From CAYZBM01 sp964476705 (lineage in GTDB: Bacteria; Pseudomonadota; Alphaproteobacteria; Rickettsiales; UBA6187), in contig CAYZBM010000078.1 of NCBI GenBank assembly GCA_964476705.1, forward strand, positions 1 to 8,786: 8,786 nt of DNA, in the 5' to 3' direction. Position numbers and translations under genes: made by a program. A model generated the notes under the pieces. That model saw only the letters and a program-made list of their open reading frames with translations. It had not been told where the DNA came from and did not search any database. Below, one piece after another: positions 1 through 7,097 of this stretch; the stretch's first letter is position 1, and each line of letters starts with the position of its first letter.

Positions 1-1
1 A

Positions 2-135
2 CTCAGCTATGCACAATATAATTTGTCAAACAAAATTTTAATGAGGTAGCCCTGATTGTCTATATAGTTGATGTAGAAGGAAATATAGCTATAATCTCAA
101 CAACTACAGATATAATTGATAATCATAAAGATTAA
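2..135 (+). pseudogene. possible frameshifted 3' end of an nfeD-like gene
   Basis: A short open stretch ends at TAA 133-135. Its last residues, YIVDVEGNIAIIS followed by a polar tail, resemble the C-terminal strand of the NfeD OB-fold (pattern V-x-V-x-x-V-x-G-x-x-x-x-V). The frame is closed upstream by TAA at 19-21, but another frame (from base 2) reads LSYAQYNLSNKILMR before a TAG at 47-49 and could be the preceding part of the same domain, so a frameshift around bases 35-45 would join them. NfeD is the known genetic partner of paraslipin, the next gene, which begins 33 bases after this stop. The match rests on a few residues and most of the gene lies outside the window, so it may be non-coding or an intact gene carrying a sequencing error. 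Confidence 0.3.
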
Positions 136-158
136 ATAAAAAGCCAACCCAGTTTTGC

Positions 159-162
159 GGAG
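159..162 (+). promoter_or_regulatory. ribosome binding site of the paraslipin gene
   Basis: GGAG lies six bases before ATG 169, which supports this start over the in-frame ATG at 184. No clear promoter can be picked out in the short AT-rich interval before it, so the gene may be transcribed from further upstream, as expected for an nfeD-paraslipin operon. Confidence 0.6.
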
Positions 163-168
163 ATTAAA

Positions 169-1152
169 ATGGAACACACATCAATGCTGCTAGATTCTCA
201 AGCTTTATTTCTTTTTGCTCTTGCCATAATTATATTTCTAACAATTTTTAAAGGCATAAAAATTGTTCCCCAACAAGAAGCTTGGATAATTGAAAACCTA
301 GGTAAGTACGATAGGGTTTTAGAACCAGGACTTAATTTAATTATCCCATTTATACAAAGAGTTGCTTATAAACATATTCTAAAAGAACAATCTATTGAAG
401 TTAAAAGGCAAGCCGCAATTACTAAAGATAATGTAACTTTAAATATTGACGGAGTTTTATATTTAAGAATCAGCGATCCAGTTAATGCTTCATATGGTGC
501 GCAAAATCCTTATTTTGCTATAGTACAATTAGCCCAAACAACTATGCGTTCAGAAATTGGAAAAATGACCTTAGATAAAAGTTTTGAAGAACGTGAAACT
601 TTAAACATTAATATTGTTAGCGCAATTAACCACGCATCGAATGCTTGGGGCGTACAATGTATGCGTTATGAAATAAAAGATATTGAGCCACCGCAAACTG
701 TATTAAAAGCTATGGAATTACAGGTAGCAGCAGAAAGACAAAAAAGAGCACAAGTTTTAGAATCTGAAGGTAAACGTGATGCCAAAATAAATTCTGCTGA
801 AGGCGATAAAAGAGAAGTAGTTTTAAAATCTGAAGCTTCGATGATTGACCAAGTAAATAGAGCTAAAGGTGAAGCTGAAGCTATTATTGCTGTTGCAGAA
901 GCAACCGCAAAAGGAATTAATATTATAGCTGATTCCTTAAATAAAGATGGAGGTACTCAAGCAGCTTCTCTAAAAATAGCAGAAAAATATGTGCAAGCTT
1001 TTGAGAAAATCGCTAAGGAATCAACTACTTTACTGATTCCAAATAATCCTAGTGATATTAGCGGAACTGTAGCGCAAGCACTGGCTATATTTAGTAAAGT
1101 AAACCAAAAAGTTTCCCAATCTGGTTCTGGAGCTAAAGAAAATATTGCCTAA
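169..1152 (+). CDS. paraslipin / stomatin-like SPFH (band 7) membrane protein
   Basis: This 327-residue protein belongs to the slipin branch of the SPFH/band 7 family (relatives: E. coli QmcA, mitochondrial SLP-2), inner-membrane scaffolds thought to organise membrane microdomains and to work with NfeD proteins and membrane proteases. Residues about 11-30 form one hydrophobic membrane segment. The band 7 core follows: the VPQQEAWIIENLGKYDRVLEPGLN motif region (about 33-56), IPFIQRV, the DNVTLNIDGVLYLRI stretch and the MRSEIGKMTLD segment. Residues about 180-250 are a charged Ala/Glu/Lys-rich helix (AAERQKRAQVLESEGKRDA onward) typical of the oligomerising coiled coil, and the tail holds an LLIPNNPSDISG-type element. 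Length and motif order match complete family members. It overlaps the next gene by 8 bases, suggesting a shared transcript. Confidence 0.93.
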   Translation: MEHTSMLLDSQALFLFALAIIIFLTIFKGIKIVPQQEAWIIENLGKYDRVLEPGLNLIIPFIQRVAYKHILKEQSIEVKRQAAITKDNVTLNIDGVLYLRISDPVNASYGAQNPYFAIVQLAQTTMRSEIGKMTLDKSFEERETLNINIVSAINHASNAWGVQCMRYEIKDIEPPQTVLKAMELQVAAERQKRAQVLESEGKRDAKINSAEGDKREVVLKSEASMIDQVNRAKGEAEAIIAVAEATAKGINIIADSLNKDGGTQAASLKIAEKYVQAFEKIAKESTTLLIPNNPSDISGTVAQALAIFSKVNQKVSQSGSGAKENIA

Positions 1153-3001
1153 AAAAATATTTTTCTTATTTGTACAAATAATAATTTTATTCAGCATAAT
1201 TTTTGTTGATAAAAATTTAGCGTGGGCAGAAGTTACAGAAGATAATATTGTTAAAACTTCACAATCTTTAGTGAGTGAATTATCTCAGCCTTATCATGCT
1301 ATAGCTATTTTTGGAGAACCCAAATATGGCCAGGATTTTAAACATTTTGATTATGTTAATCCATCAGCTCCCAAAGGCGGAGATGTAAAGCTTGCTTCAA
1401 TTGGTACTTTTGATAATTTAAATCCTTTTATAATTAAAGGAGTAGCTCCTGATCAAATAGGCTTATTATTTGATAGTCTAATTACCTCACCTGCTGATGA
1501 ACCTGGGGCTGCCTATGGTTTGGTTGCAGAAAGCATGGAATATCCAGAGGACCGTAAATGGATTATTTTTAATTTACGTAAAGAAGCAAGATGGCAAGAT
1601 AATACACCAATAACTGCAGATGATATAGTTTTTAGTTTTTATACCTTATTAAAAGATGGGCATCCTCGTTATCAGCTTTATTACAAAGATGTAGAAAAAG
1701 TTATAAAATTATCCGACCGTAGAGTGCAATTTATTTTTAAAAATACTAAAAATCGTGAGTTACCAATAATAGTTGGCGCTATGCCGATATTATCGGAAAA
1801 ATATTATAAAAATGTAAAATTTAATGAAACAACTTTAACCCCGCCACTGGGTAGTGGTCCTTATAAAGTGGCTAAAATTTCTCCAGGCAGATGGATTAAA
1901 TATGAATTATTAAAAAATTACTGGGGAAAAAATTTACCGGTAAATAAAGGTAGATATAATTTTGGTACTATTCGTTATGATTTTTATCGTGATGATACAG
2001 TTGCAGTTGAAGCCTTAAAGGCTGGAGAATATGATTTCAGAAGAGAAAATATTTCAAAAACCTGGGCTAAAGCTTATAATATTCCGCAAATAAAAGACGG
2101 AAGAATGATTAAAGATGAGCTCAAAGATGGCTCTCCAACTGGCATGCAATCTTTTGTCTTTAATACTAGACGTGCAAAATTTAGTAATCCTAAAGTCAGA
2201 GAAGCCTTAAATTATGCTTATGATTTTGAATGGTCGAATAAAACTTTATTTTTTAGCGCCTATAAACGTAATTCTAGCTTCTTTGGTAATTCAGAATATG
2301 AATCTAGCGGTTTAATTACTCCTGAAGAAGTTAAGCTACTTGATAAATATCGCGAAATATTACCACCCAGATTATTTACCGATATTTACAAATTACCAGT
2401 GACTAATGGTGACGGTAATAACCGCCAAAATTTAATTAAAGCACAGCAATTATTAGATGAAGCTGGCTTAAAAATAAAAGATTTTAAACGAATTGATCCT
2501 GCAACTGGTGAACCGTTTAAAATTGAATTCTTGCTTTCATCCCCTTCTTTTGAACGGGTAATTAGTCCTTTTGCTAAAAACTTAAAAAAACTGGGGATTG
2601 AAACTTCCGTCAGAACCGTAGATGCTTCACAATATATAAAACGCCAAGAAGTATTTGATTTTGATATCTTAGTTAATTGGTATATCCAAGGCAGCTATCC
2701 AGGTAACGAAGAATATAATTATTGGCATTCAAAAATGGTTAAACAAAATGGGAGTTTAAATCTAGCTGGAGTAAATAATAAAGCCGTAGATATGCTGGTT
2801 AAAAAAATCATTAATGCCAAAGATAAAGATAAATTATTAATTTATGCTCACGCCTTGGATCGGGTATTATTATGGAATTTTTATGTAATTCCGCAGTGGA
2901 ATTCAAGAACACATCGAGTTATTTACTGGAATAAATTTGGTCGGCCTAAAATCGTTCCACCTTATAGTTTAAGCTTTGAAGATACCTGGTGGGTGAAGTA
3001 A
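1145..3001 (+). CDS. ABC transporter periplasmic substrate-binding protein, family 5 (YejA-like)
   Basis: This 618-residue extracytoplasmic solute-binding protein of SBP family 5 (oligopeptide/microcin C type) should capture peptide-like substrates in the periplasm for an ABC importer. A Sec signal peptide is clear: MPKK, a hydrophobic stretch at residues 5-20, then cleavage probably after AWA (about residue 28). YejA-like marks include FKHFDYVNPSAPKGGDVKLA (about 65-84), IGTFDNLNPFIIKG, the central TPITADDIVFSFYTL motif, LGSGPYKV, and a terminal DTWWVK. The start is TTG at 1145, within the last codons of the paraslipin gene (ATTGCCTAA); no ATG lies before the signal peptide, and GGAG sits 13 bases upstream, so translational coupling is likely. 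The partner yejB/E/F permease and ATPase genes are not next to it here, so its transporter must be encoded elsewhere or the protein acts alone. Substrate specificity is not established from sequence. Confidence 0.92.
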   Translation: MPKKIFFLFVQIIILFSIIFVDKNLAWAEVTEDNIVKTSQSLVSELSQPYHAIAIFGEPKYGQDFKHFDYVNPSAPKGGDVKLASIGTFDNLNPFIIKGVAPDQIGLLFDSLITSPADEPGAAYGLVAESMEYPEDRKWIIFNLRKEARWQDNTPITADDIVFSFYTLLKDGHPRYQLYYKDVEKVIKLSDRRVQFIFKNTKNRELPIIVGAMPILSEKYYKNVKFNETTLTPPLGSGPYKVAKISPGRWIKYELLKNYWGKNLPVNKGRYNFGTIRYDFYRDDTVAVEALKAGEYDFRRENISKTWAKAYNIPQIKDGRMIKDELKDGSPTGMQSFVFNTRRAKFSNPKVREALNYAYDFEWSNKTLFFSAYKRNSSFFGNSEYESSGLITPEEVKLLDKYREILPPRLFTDIYKLPVTNGDGNNRQNLIKAQQLLDEAGLKIKDFKRIDPATGEPFKIEFLLSSPSFERVISPFAKNLKKLGIETSVRTVDASQYIKRQEVFDFDILVNWYIQGSYPGNEEYNYWHSKMVKQNGSLNLAGVNNKAVDMLVKKIINAKDKDKLLIYAHALDRVLLWNFYVIPQWNSRTHRVIYWNKFGRPKIVPPYSLSFEDTWWVK

Positions 3002-3012
3002 GAATTATGTAA

Positions 3013-3234
3013 TTAAATTTCTAGATCATTACCAGACACACTATTACTAGTTGCAGAATCTAATTGTGTATCAGGTAAGCTAGATGATTTATCTAATTTT
3101 GAGAAATCAATCAAAGGTTCCCTGTTTATCAGCTCAAGATCTCTTATAATCTGCATTGTTCGCAATTTAGCCATTTCCTGCGCATCCATAACTCCAACAT
3201 TTTCTGCAGAAATCACGTGTCCAACTCTTGCCAT
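3013..3234 (-). CDS. small hypothetical protein, 73 residues
   Basis: I do not recognise this protein. It starts at ATG 3234 behind a strong Shine-Dalgarno sequence (AAAGGGAG, 8-base spacing), the best in the window, which is the main reason to believe it is translated. The first 45 residues (MARVGHVISAENVGVMDAQE, then a probable helix with AKLRTMQIIRDLELINREP) look structured; the last 25 are rich in Ser, Asp and Asn and look disordered. No signal peptide, membrane segment or metal-binding cysteines are present. It is convergent with the binding-protein gene (stops 11 bases apart) and divergent from xth, with about 98 bases between the two starts that must hold both promoters. It could be a lineage-specific regulator or adaptor; no function can be assigned. 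Confidence 0.6.
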   Translation of the reverse strand: MARVGHVISAENVGVMDAQEMAKLRTMQIIRDLELINREPLIDFSKLDKSSSLPDTQLDSATSNSVSGNDLEI

Positions 3235-3242
3235 ACTTAAAA

Positions 3243-3250
3243 CTCCCTTT
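3243..3250 (-). promoter_or_regulatory. strong ribosome binding site of the 73-residue gene
   Basis: Read on the - strand the site is AAAGGGAG, eight bases before ATG 3234. It is close to the anti-Shine-Dalgarno complement and much stronger than the sites of the other genes here, which argues that the small gene is real and well translated. Confidence 0.6.
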
Positions 3251-3322
3251 TAGTCTTTTGTTCTTTATAAGAATATTGTACACTTCAATCCTTAATAAAT
3301 GCTTAAAGAACTATCTTAAAAA

Positions 3323-3326
3323 AGAG
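3323..3326 (+). promoter_or_regulatory. ribosome binding site that fixes the xth start
   Basis: AGAG lies six bases before ATG 3333. The frame is open back to 3228, but those 35 extra codons encode a hydrophobic/basic stretch unlike exonuclease III, and the family's N-terminus (MLKIACFNVNSI here) begins exactly at ATG 3333. Confidence 0.5.
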
Positions 3327-3332
3327 AATGTA

Positions 3333-4124
3333 ATGCTCAAAATTGCTTGTTTTAATGTTAATTCGATTAATTCGCGGATTTCTCACCTTAAAGCCTATTT
3401 AAGCCGGCCTAATGCTCCTGATATAATTTGCCTTCAAGAGCTAAAATGCATAACCGAGAATTTTCCTAAAACTATTTTTGATGAGCTGGGCTATAATTAC
3501 GCAGTAAATGGGCAAAAAACCTATAATGGGGTGGCTATTATTTCTAAATATCCTATAGATGAATTTATAACTAAATTAGATTATCCAGAAATAGACCACG
3601 AGCAATCCCGCTATATAGAAGCGGTAATTTCATTAAAAAATGAAGCCATCCGTATTGTTAATGTATATGTACCAAACGGCCAAGATATAACTTCCGATAA
3701 ATTTATTTATAAAAAAATATTTTTAGATAGTCTCTACCTAAAATGCCAAGAATTATTAAAGTTAAATGAAAAGCTAATTGTGGTTGGGGATTTTAACGTC
3801 GCGCCAGAAGCAATAGATGTCTATGACCCCAAAGCTAGTGAAGGTAATATCTGTTATCATCCGGAAGAACGTAAAAGATTAAGAAAAATATTAAATCTCC
3901 CCTTGATTGATTCTTTTAGGAGCTTACATCCTTATGAACAAGAATTCTCCTGGTGGGATTATCGAGCTGGTGCCTTTCAACAAAATAATGGCTTAAGGAT
4001 TGACCATATTTTATTATCTCCTGAAGCTGCTGACTGTTTAGAAAATGCTGGCATTGATAAAAATATGCGAACTCAAGATAAGCCATCAGATCATGCACCG
4101 GTTTGGGTAGATTTAGCGGTTTAA
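3333..4124 (+). CDS. xth: exodeoxyribonuclease III (AP endonuclease)
   Basis: Cytoplasmic DNA-repair enzyme of the exonuclease III / endonuclease-exonuclease-phosphatase superfamily. It cleaves DNA 5' to abasic sites and removes 3'-blocking groups during base excision repair, using a divalent metal. The 263-residue length is close to the usual 260-270. The active-site set looks complete, numbered from MLKIA: N8 (FNVNSI), E36 (CLQELK, metal ligand), Y112 (VNVYVPNG), D153 and N155 (VGDFNVAP), D224 (LRIDHILLS) and the Asp-His pair D253/H254 (SDHAPVWVDL). The FSWWDYRAGAF motif (about 205-215) near the abasic-site pocket is also present. It stands alone between two unrelated genes and converges with the Sel1-repeat gene, with only 19 bases between the stops. 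Function is confidently inferred from the family; no unusual insertion or loss is visible. Confidence 0.95.
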   Translation: MLKIACFNVNSINSRISHLKAYLSRPNAPDIICLQELKCITENFPKTIFDELGYNYAVNGQKTYNGVAIISKYPIDEFITKLDYPEIDHEQSRYIEAVISLKNEAIRIVNVYVPNGQDITSDKFIYKKIFLDSLYLKCQELLKLNEKLIVVGDFNVAPEAIDVYDPKASEGNICYHPEERKRLRKILNLPLIDSFRSLHPYEQEFSWWDYRAGAFQQNNGLRIDHILLSPEAADCLENAGIDKNMRTQDKPSDHAPVWVDLAV

Positions 4125-4143
4125 TCAACATTCACTTCACGTA

Positions 4144-4794
4144 CTACATGCACTTAACATGTTTTTTACAGACAGATTCAAACTTTTGATATGACGCCGC
4201 TTCTAATAATGTAGTTTCAGATAATTGAACGCCATTTACACCCATATTTCCTAGTAATTTATTTTTCATTTCTAGTCCATAATTATAGTCCTGATTTGCG
4301 GCTGCTTGACTCCAAAATAAAGCTAGGGCATTTTCACCAATATACTCATATATCTCAGCAACTTTAACTTGCGCTTCAGGTATATTATCAGCTGCCGCAT
4401 TAAATAGTAGTTCCATTGCATAATCAAATTTTTGTTGATCAAAATTAATTATAACTTGTTCTGCTAATAAATTAGCCAAATTATATTTAGCCTGTGGATA
4501 ACCGTTCTCTACAGCTTTTTTATACCAAGTAATTGCGTTATCTTCTAAGCCCTTTTCTTCACAAATACTCCCAGCCTTAAACATAGCATTAGTATTTCCC
4601 AGCTTTGCTGCTCTTTCATATAATTTAAACGCCTTATCAGAATCATTAGGGTATATAATTATATTTTTTTCTAAATAATCACCTAGTAAACAAAGCGCTC
4701 TAACATCATTCTGAGTAGCTAAGTTAATGAGATCTGGAATCGCTCCTTTAATTTCAGGATCATTCGTATTTATTTGAAATTTATCAAAAGACAT
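4144..4794 (-). CDS. Sel1-repeat (SEL1-like/TPR) protein, 216 residues
   Basis: A Sel1-like repeat protein: tandem helix-turn-helix units of the alpha-solenoid type that act as protein-interaction scaffolds and are abundant in intracellular bacteria. Units are visible around residues 51-86 (DSDKAFKLYERAAKLGNTNA, MFKAGSICEEKG), 87-108 (NAITWYKKAVENGYPQAKYNLA) and 122-150 (KFDYAMELLFNAAADNIPEA), plus a degenerate ALALFWSQAAANQDY unit. No signal peptide or membrane segment is seen. The start is set at ATG 4794, behind AAGAG with five-base spacing; a GTG six bases upstream overlaps that site and is less likely. The gene lies 110 very AT-rich bases downstream of a larger Sel1-repeat frame on the same strand and shares close phrases with it (GSICEEK versus GSICEDR, AITWYKKA versus AITWYNKA), so the two are probably paralogues. 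The partner is unknown. Confidence 0.85.
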   Translation of the reverse strand: MSFDKFQINTNDPEIKGAIPDLINLATQNDVRALCLLGDYLEKNIIIYPNDSDKAFKLYERAAKLGNTNAMFKAGSICEEKGLEDNAITWYKKAVENGYPQAKYNLANLLAEQVIINFDQQKFDYAMELLFNAAADNIPEAQVKVAEIYEYIGENALALFWSQAAANQDYNYGLEMKNKLLGNMGVNGVQLSETTLLEAASYQKFESVCKKHVKCM

Positions 4795-4904
4795 AAGCAC
4801 TCTTATTAATTAATTTGTTAAAATATAACCATATTTAAACACTTAACATATTAGCAATATATTAAGCAATTATAAAAATAATTTATTTTAAAAATATCAT
4901 TCCA

Positions 4905-6893
4905 TTATACTGTGGATATTCTTTCTCTACTTGAGAAATAAGGACCTTGTAATTTAAAGCGTACTAACTTTAATTCCTTAATCTTAGCTTCTGCATCTTT
5001 ATTTCCTTGCTCATAAGCCGTTTCATACCATTTAATAGCACATTTTGTTAATTCTTCTCTCGTAGAATCTGCAAGTTTAATATTTTTAGATCTGTCTTCA
5101 CAGATTGATCCTAGATTATAGCTAGCTACGTTGCTTCCTCCTTCAGAGGCTTTGATAAAAAAAACTGCAATTTCATCATCTAGATTATCATCTAGATTCA
5201 TTAGCAATTTTTTTCGTAAGCTTGCTAAATTATTCATAGCAGCAATATGCCCACTTAAAGCAGCACTTCTATATAAGTCCAAAACATTTGCTAGTATTAC
5301 ATTATAAGACTCGTCAATAGGAGAATTAGATTTTAAATATTTATCTTCAAAAGAACAAGCCAAGGCAAATTGCGCATCTAAATGTCCATGTTTTGCAGCT
5401 TTATTATACCAAGTAATTGCATATTCTTCACTTTTGTCAATGCCCAACCCTTTATCATAACATACTGCTAAAGTATATTGCGCATCAATATGACCTGCTT
5501 CTGCTGCTAAGTGAAATTTATTAAAAGCAAGATCATTATTTCCTACTTCAATAGCAACTAAACCCTCCCTAAAATATTTATCAGCTTCCGAAAGTCTAAA
5601 CAATTTATCTTCTGCAGAAATTTTATCCAATCTGGCTATTGCACCTTGATGACCTAACCAGACTGCTTTTTGATACCAATAAAAAGATTCTTCAAAACTT
5701 GCTACAATTTTACCAACAACTTCAGTTTCTAAGAGTTTAGCTAATATAAACATATCATTAGGATCCTTATGATCCTTAGTATTTGCAGCAGAAATATATT
5801 TTTTTCGCATATCCTGAAAAGCAATAGCTGCAGGAAAATAATTTTTAGCCACAGAACTAGCAAAATATGTTATGGCGGCAGAAGAATCTCCATTTAAAAG
5901 ACTATGTCTTCCTTGTTCATATTCTACCTCTCCTTCAGCCAATTTCCAACTATAGAAATCTGCATCTGGTTTTTCTTCAGTAGTTAAAGATGAAATTAAT
6001 CTAACTAAAGAATCATTATGTTCATCTCCATATAATTCAGCTATAGCTATCTTATATGTTTTACCAGCATTTTCTCCAATCTTATGTCGTAAAGTTAGAT
6101 AGTTTTCCTTATAATATATTCTTAATGATCTATTCTCAGATCTTATAATAATGACTTTTTCTTGAGTACGATGTTCTTTAGTTACAACTGATGTTTTAGT
6201 AGTAGGAGTTTTCTTTGCCCCTTGATGATCTGCAGAACCCATATTATCTTGCCAGGCCCGAGTAGGAATATTATGATTATTTTGTGAAGATTTACTAAAT
6301 ACTCCAAAAAATTGCTCATTTATCAATCTTAAGCTATCTAAATATATTTCTTCATCTTTAAAATATTCTATAAAATGGTCATAAGCTTCAAGATAAGCAT
6401 CTAGATTAGCTGTTTTACCACCAGCTATTTTTTTTAGTATATCTTCACTTAAATATACCAATAAAGATTTAGCCGCTACTTTTTTAGTAGTCCGCAAATC
6501 ATCTTGACGGCGGCAAAAATATGGCCTTGTACACAATCTATTATCGCTAGTAATACTTACAGTAGGAATAACCATTTTTCCATTTTCATCTGCTACAAAA
6601 TAACCAAGATTTGTTGCATTTTCAAAATCATCTAAACTCCTAACTGATAAAAATGGTTTTTCATCCTTATTTAAGAAGATAATCGGCTTGTTGTCTAAAT
6701 CATTAGCAAAAATGATTTCTGCCTTTTTACTAGAAAATTCTAAATAATAACAGTTTTTTACTGTAGAAAAAAATAGTTCTAAAAAATCGTCAACAAAATG
6801 AATATTTATTTTATTATCTTCTGTAGAAGTAATCGGAATAGTTATGAAATTTATTTCCGGATTAATTTCCTCCAATTGAGCAGGAAAAAACAT
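4905..6893 (-). CDS. large Sel1-repeat protein, 662 residues; probably the C-terminal part of a longer gene
   Basis: Residues about 315-650 hold a degenerate Sel1/TPR-like array; the clearest units are ESFYWYQKAVWLGHQGA (402-418), LAFNKFHLAAEAGHIDAQYT (455-474), YAITWYNKAAKHGHLDAQFA (491-510), LDLYRSAALSGHIAAMNNLA (538-557), IAVFFIKASEGGSNVASYNL (575-594) and CAIKWYETAYEQGNKDAEAK (618-637). Residues 1-200 are an unrecognised globular region and 200-245 a polar linker (QNNHNIPTRAWQDN, KKTPTTKTS). ATG 6893 is the first ATG, but no Shine-Dalgarno sequence precedes it, and the frame stays open for 32 more codons to a TAA at 6990-6992 that is also the stop of the upstream gene. The array suggests protein-protein interaction, possibly with host proteins. 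It may be translated separately, by readthrough, or not at all. Confidence 0.75.
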   Translation of the reverse strand: MFFPAQLEEINPEINFITIPITSTEDNKINIHFVDDFLELFFSTVKNCYYLEFSSKKAEIIFANDLDNKPIIFLNKDEKPFLSVRSLDDFENATNLGYFVADENGKMVIPTVSITSDNRLCTRPYFCRRQDDLRTTKKVAAKSLLVYLSEDILKKIAGGKTANLDAYLEAYDHFIEYFKDEEIYLDSLRLINEQFFGVFSKSSQNNHNIPTRAWQDNMGSADHQGAKKTPTTKTSVVTKEHRTQEKVIIIRSENRSLRIYYKENYLTLRHKIGENAGKTYKIAIAELYGDEHNDSLVRLISSLTTEEKPDADFYSWKLAEGEVEYEQGRHSLLNGDSSAAITYFASSVAKNYFPAAIAFQDMRKKYISAANTKDHKDPNDMFILAKLLETEVVGKIVASFEESFYWYQKAVWLGHQGAIARLDKISAEDKLFRLSEADKYFREGLVAIEVGNNDLAFNKFHLAAEAGHIDAQYTLAVCYDKGLGIDKSEEYAITWYNKAAKHGHLDAQFALACSFEDKYLKSNSPIDESYNVILANVLDLYRSAALSGHIAAMNNLASLRKKLLMNLDDNLDDEIAVFFIKASEGGSNVASYNLGSICEDRSKNIKLADSTREELTKCAIKWYETAYEQGNKDAEAKIKELKLVRFKLQGPYFSSRERISTV
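5955..6155 (-). repeat. second copy of a diverged protein module (residues 247-313 of the 662-residue frame)
   Basis: This region encodes VIIIRSENRSLRIYYKENY, TYKIAIAELY, then GDEHNDSLVRLI and DADF. It lines up with the module that spans the TAA upstream (6915-7097), with matching hydrophobic spacing, the Y-x-I pair, the H-x-D-x-L-x-R-x-I core and a final Asp-Phe, allowing short gaps. The similarity is modest and was made by eye, at protein level only. Confidence 0.35.
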
Positions 6894-6989
6894 AATTTTT
6901 TGATTTATTTTATTAAAATCATACTCTTTATTTTGATCACTAGTATAATAATCAATGATTCTAATTAAATCATCTTTATGTTTGTCAAA
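6894..6989 (-). other. 32 open in-frame codons between the TAA and ATG 6893
   Basis: This stretch is normally called intergenic, but it reads as coding in the frame of both flanking genes. The first 25 residues contain FDKHKDDLIRII and end in EYDF, which match GDEHNDSLVRLI and DADF inside the downstream protein (residues about 289-313). It contains no ATG, GTG or TTG in frame and no ribosome binding site next to ATG 6893. It is best explained as former or still-used coding sequence of one continuous gene. Confidence 0.55.
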
Positions 6990-7097
6990 TTATTGAAATG
7001 AAATAGTATAATTATTGCCTTTTTCATCTAATAAAAACAATAGGGATTTTTCTTGATCATAAGGAATTATAATCCATTTATCTTCTAATATAATAAT
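6915..7097 (-). repeat. first copy of the diverged module, interrupted by the TAA
   Basis: Before the stop it reads IIILEDKWIIIPYDQEK then NNYTISFQ; after it, FDKHKDDLIRII and finally EYDF. The TAA falls within the aligned module near a Glu in the second copy, so the module would be broken in half if the stop were a genuine gene end. Confidence 0.35.
6990..6992 (-). other. single in-frame TAA separating two long same-frame ORFs
   Basis: The - strand codon here is TAA, in context CAA-TAA-TTT-GAC. Upstream the frame is open from 8768 and downstream it is open to 4907, all in one phase. It is one substitution away from GAA, CAA or AAA. It may be a true nonsense mutation, a readthrough site or a sequence error. 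Confidence 0.85.

Noticed and set aside
3228..3332. N-terminal extension of xth
   Set aside because: The extra 35 residues are not typical of exonuclease III, and a ribosome binding site precedes the internal ATG 3333.
3916..4131. - strand ORF of 71 codons
   Set aside because: It lies wholly opposite xth, whose catalytic motifs occupy this stretch, and its protein has no recognisable features.
4146..4167. ACATG/CATGT hairpin followed by six T's, as a terminator for xth
   Set aside because: The stem is only five pairs, with two G-C pairs, and it lies within the end of the convergent Sel1-repeat gene, so it is too weak to call.
4808..4870. Promoter-like TTGCTA and TATGGT elements on the - strand upstream of the 216-residue gene
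   Set aside because: The spacing is plausible but the match to consensus is weak and many equally good matches occur in this AT-rich gap.
4872..4893. A/T-only inverted repeat (AAAATAA/TTATTTT) after the large Sel1-repeat frame
   Set aside because: Such palindromes are expected by chance in sequence this AT-rich, and it has no GC stem.
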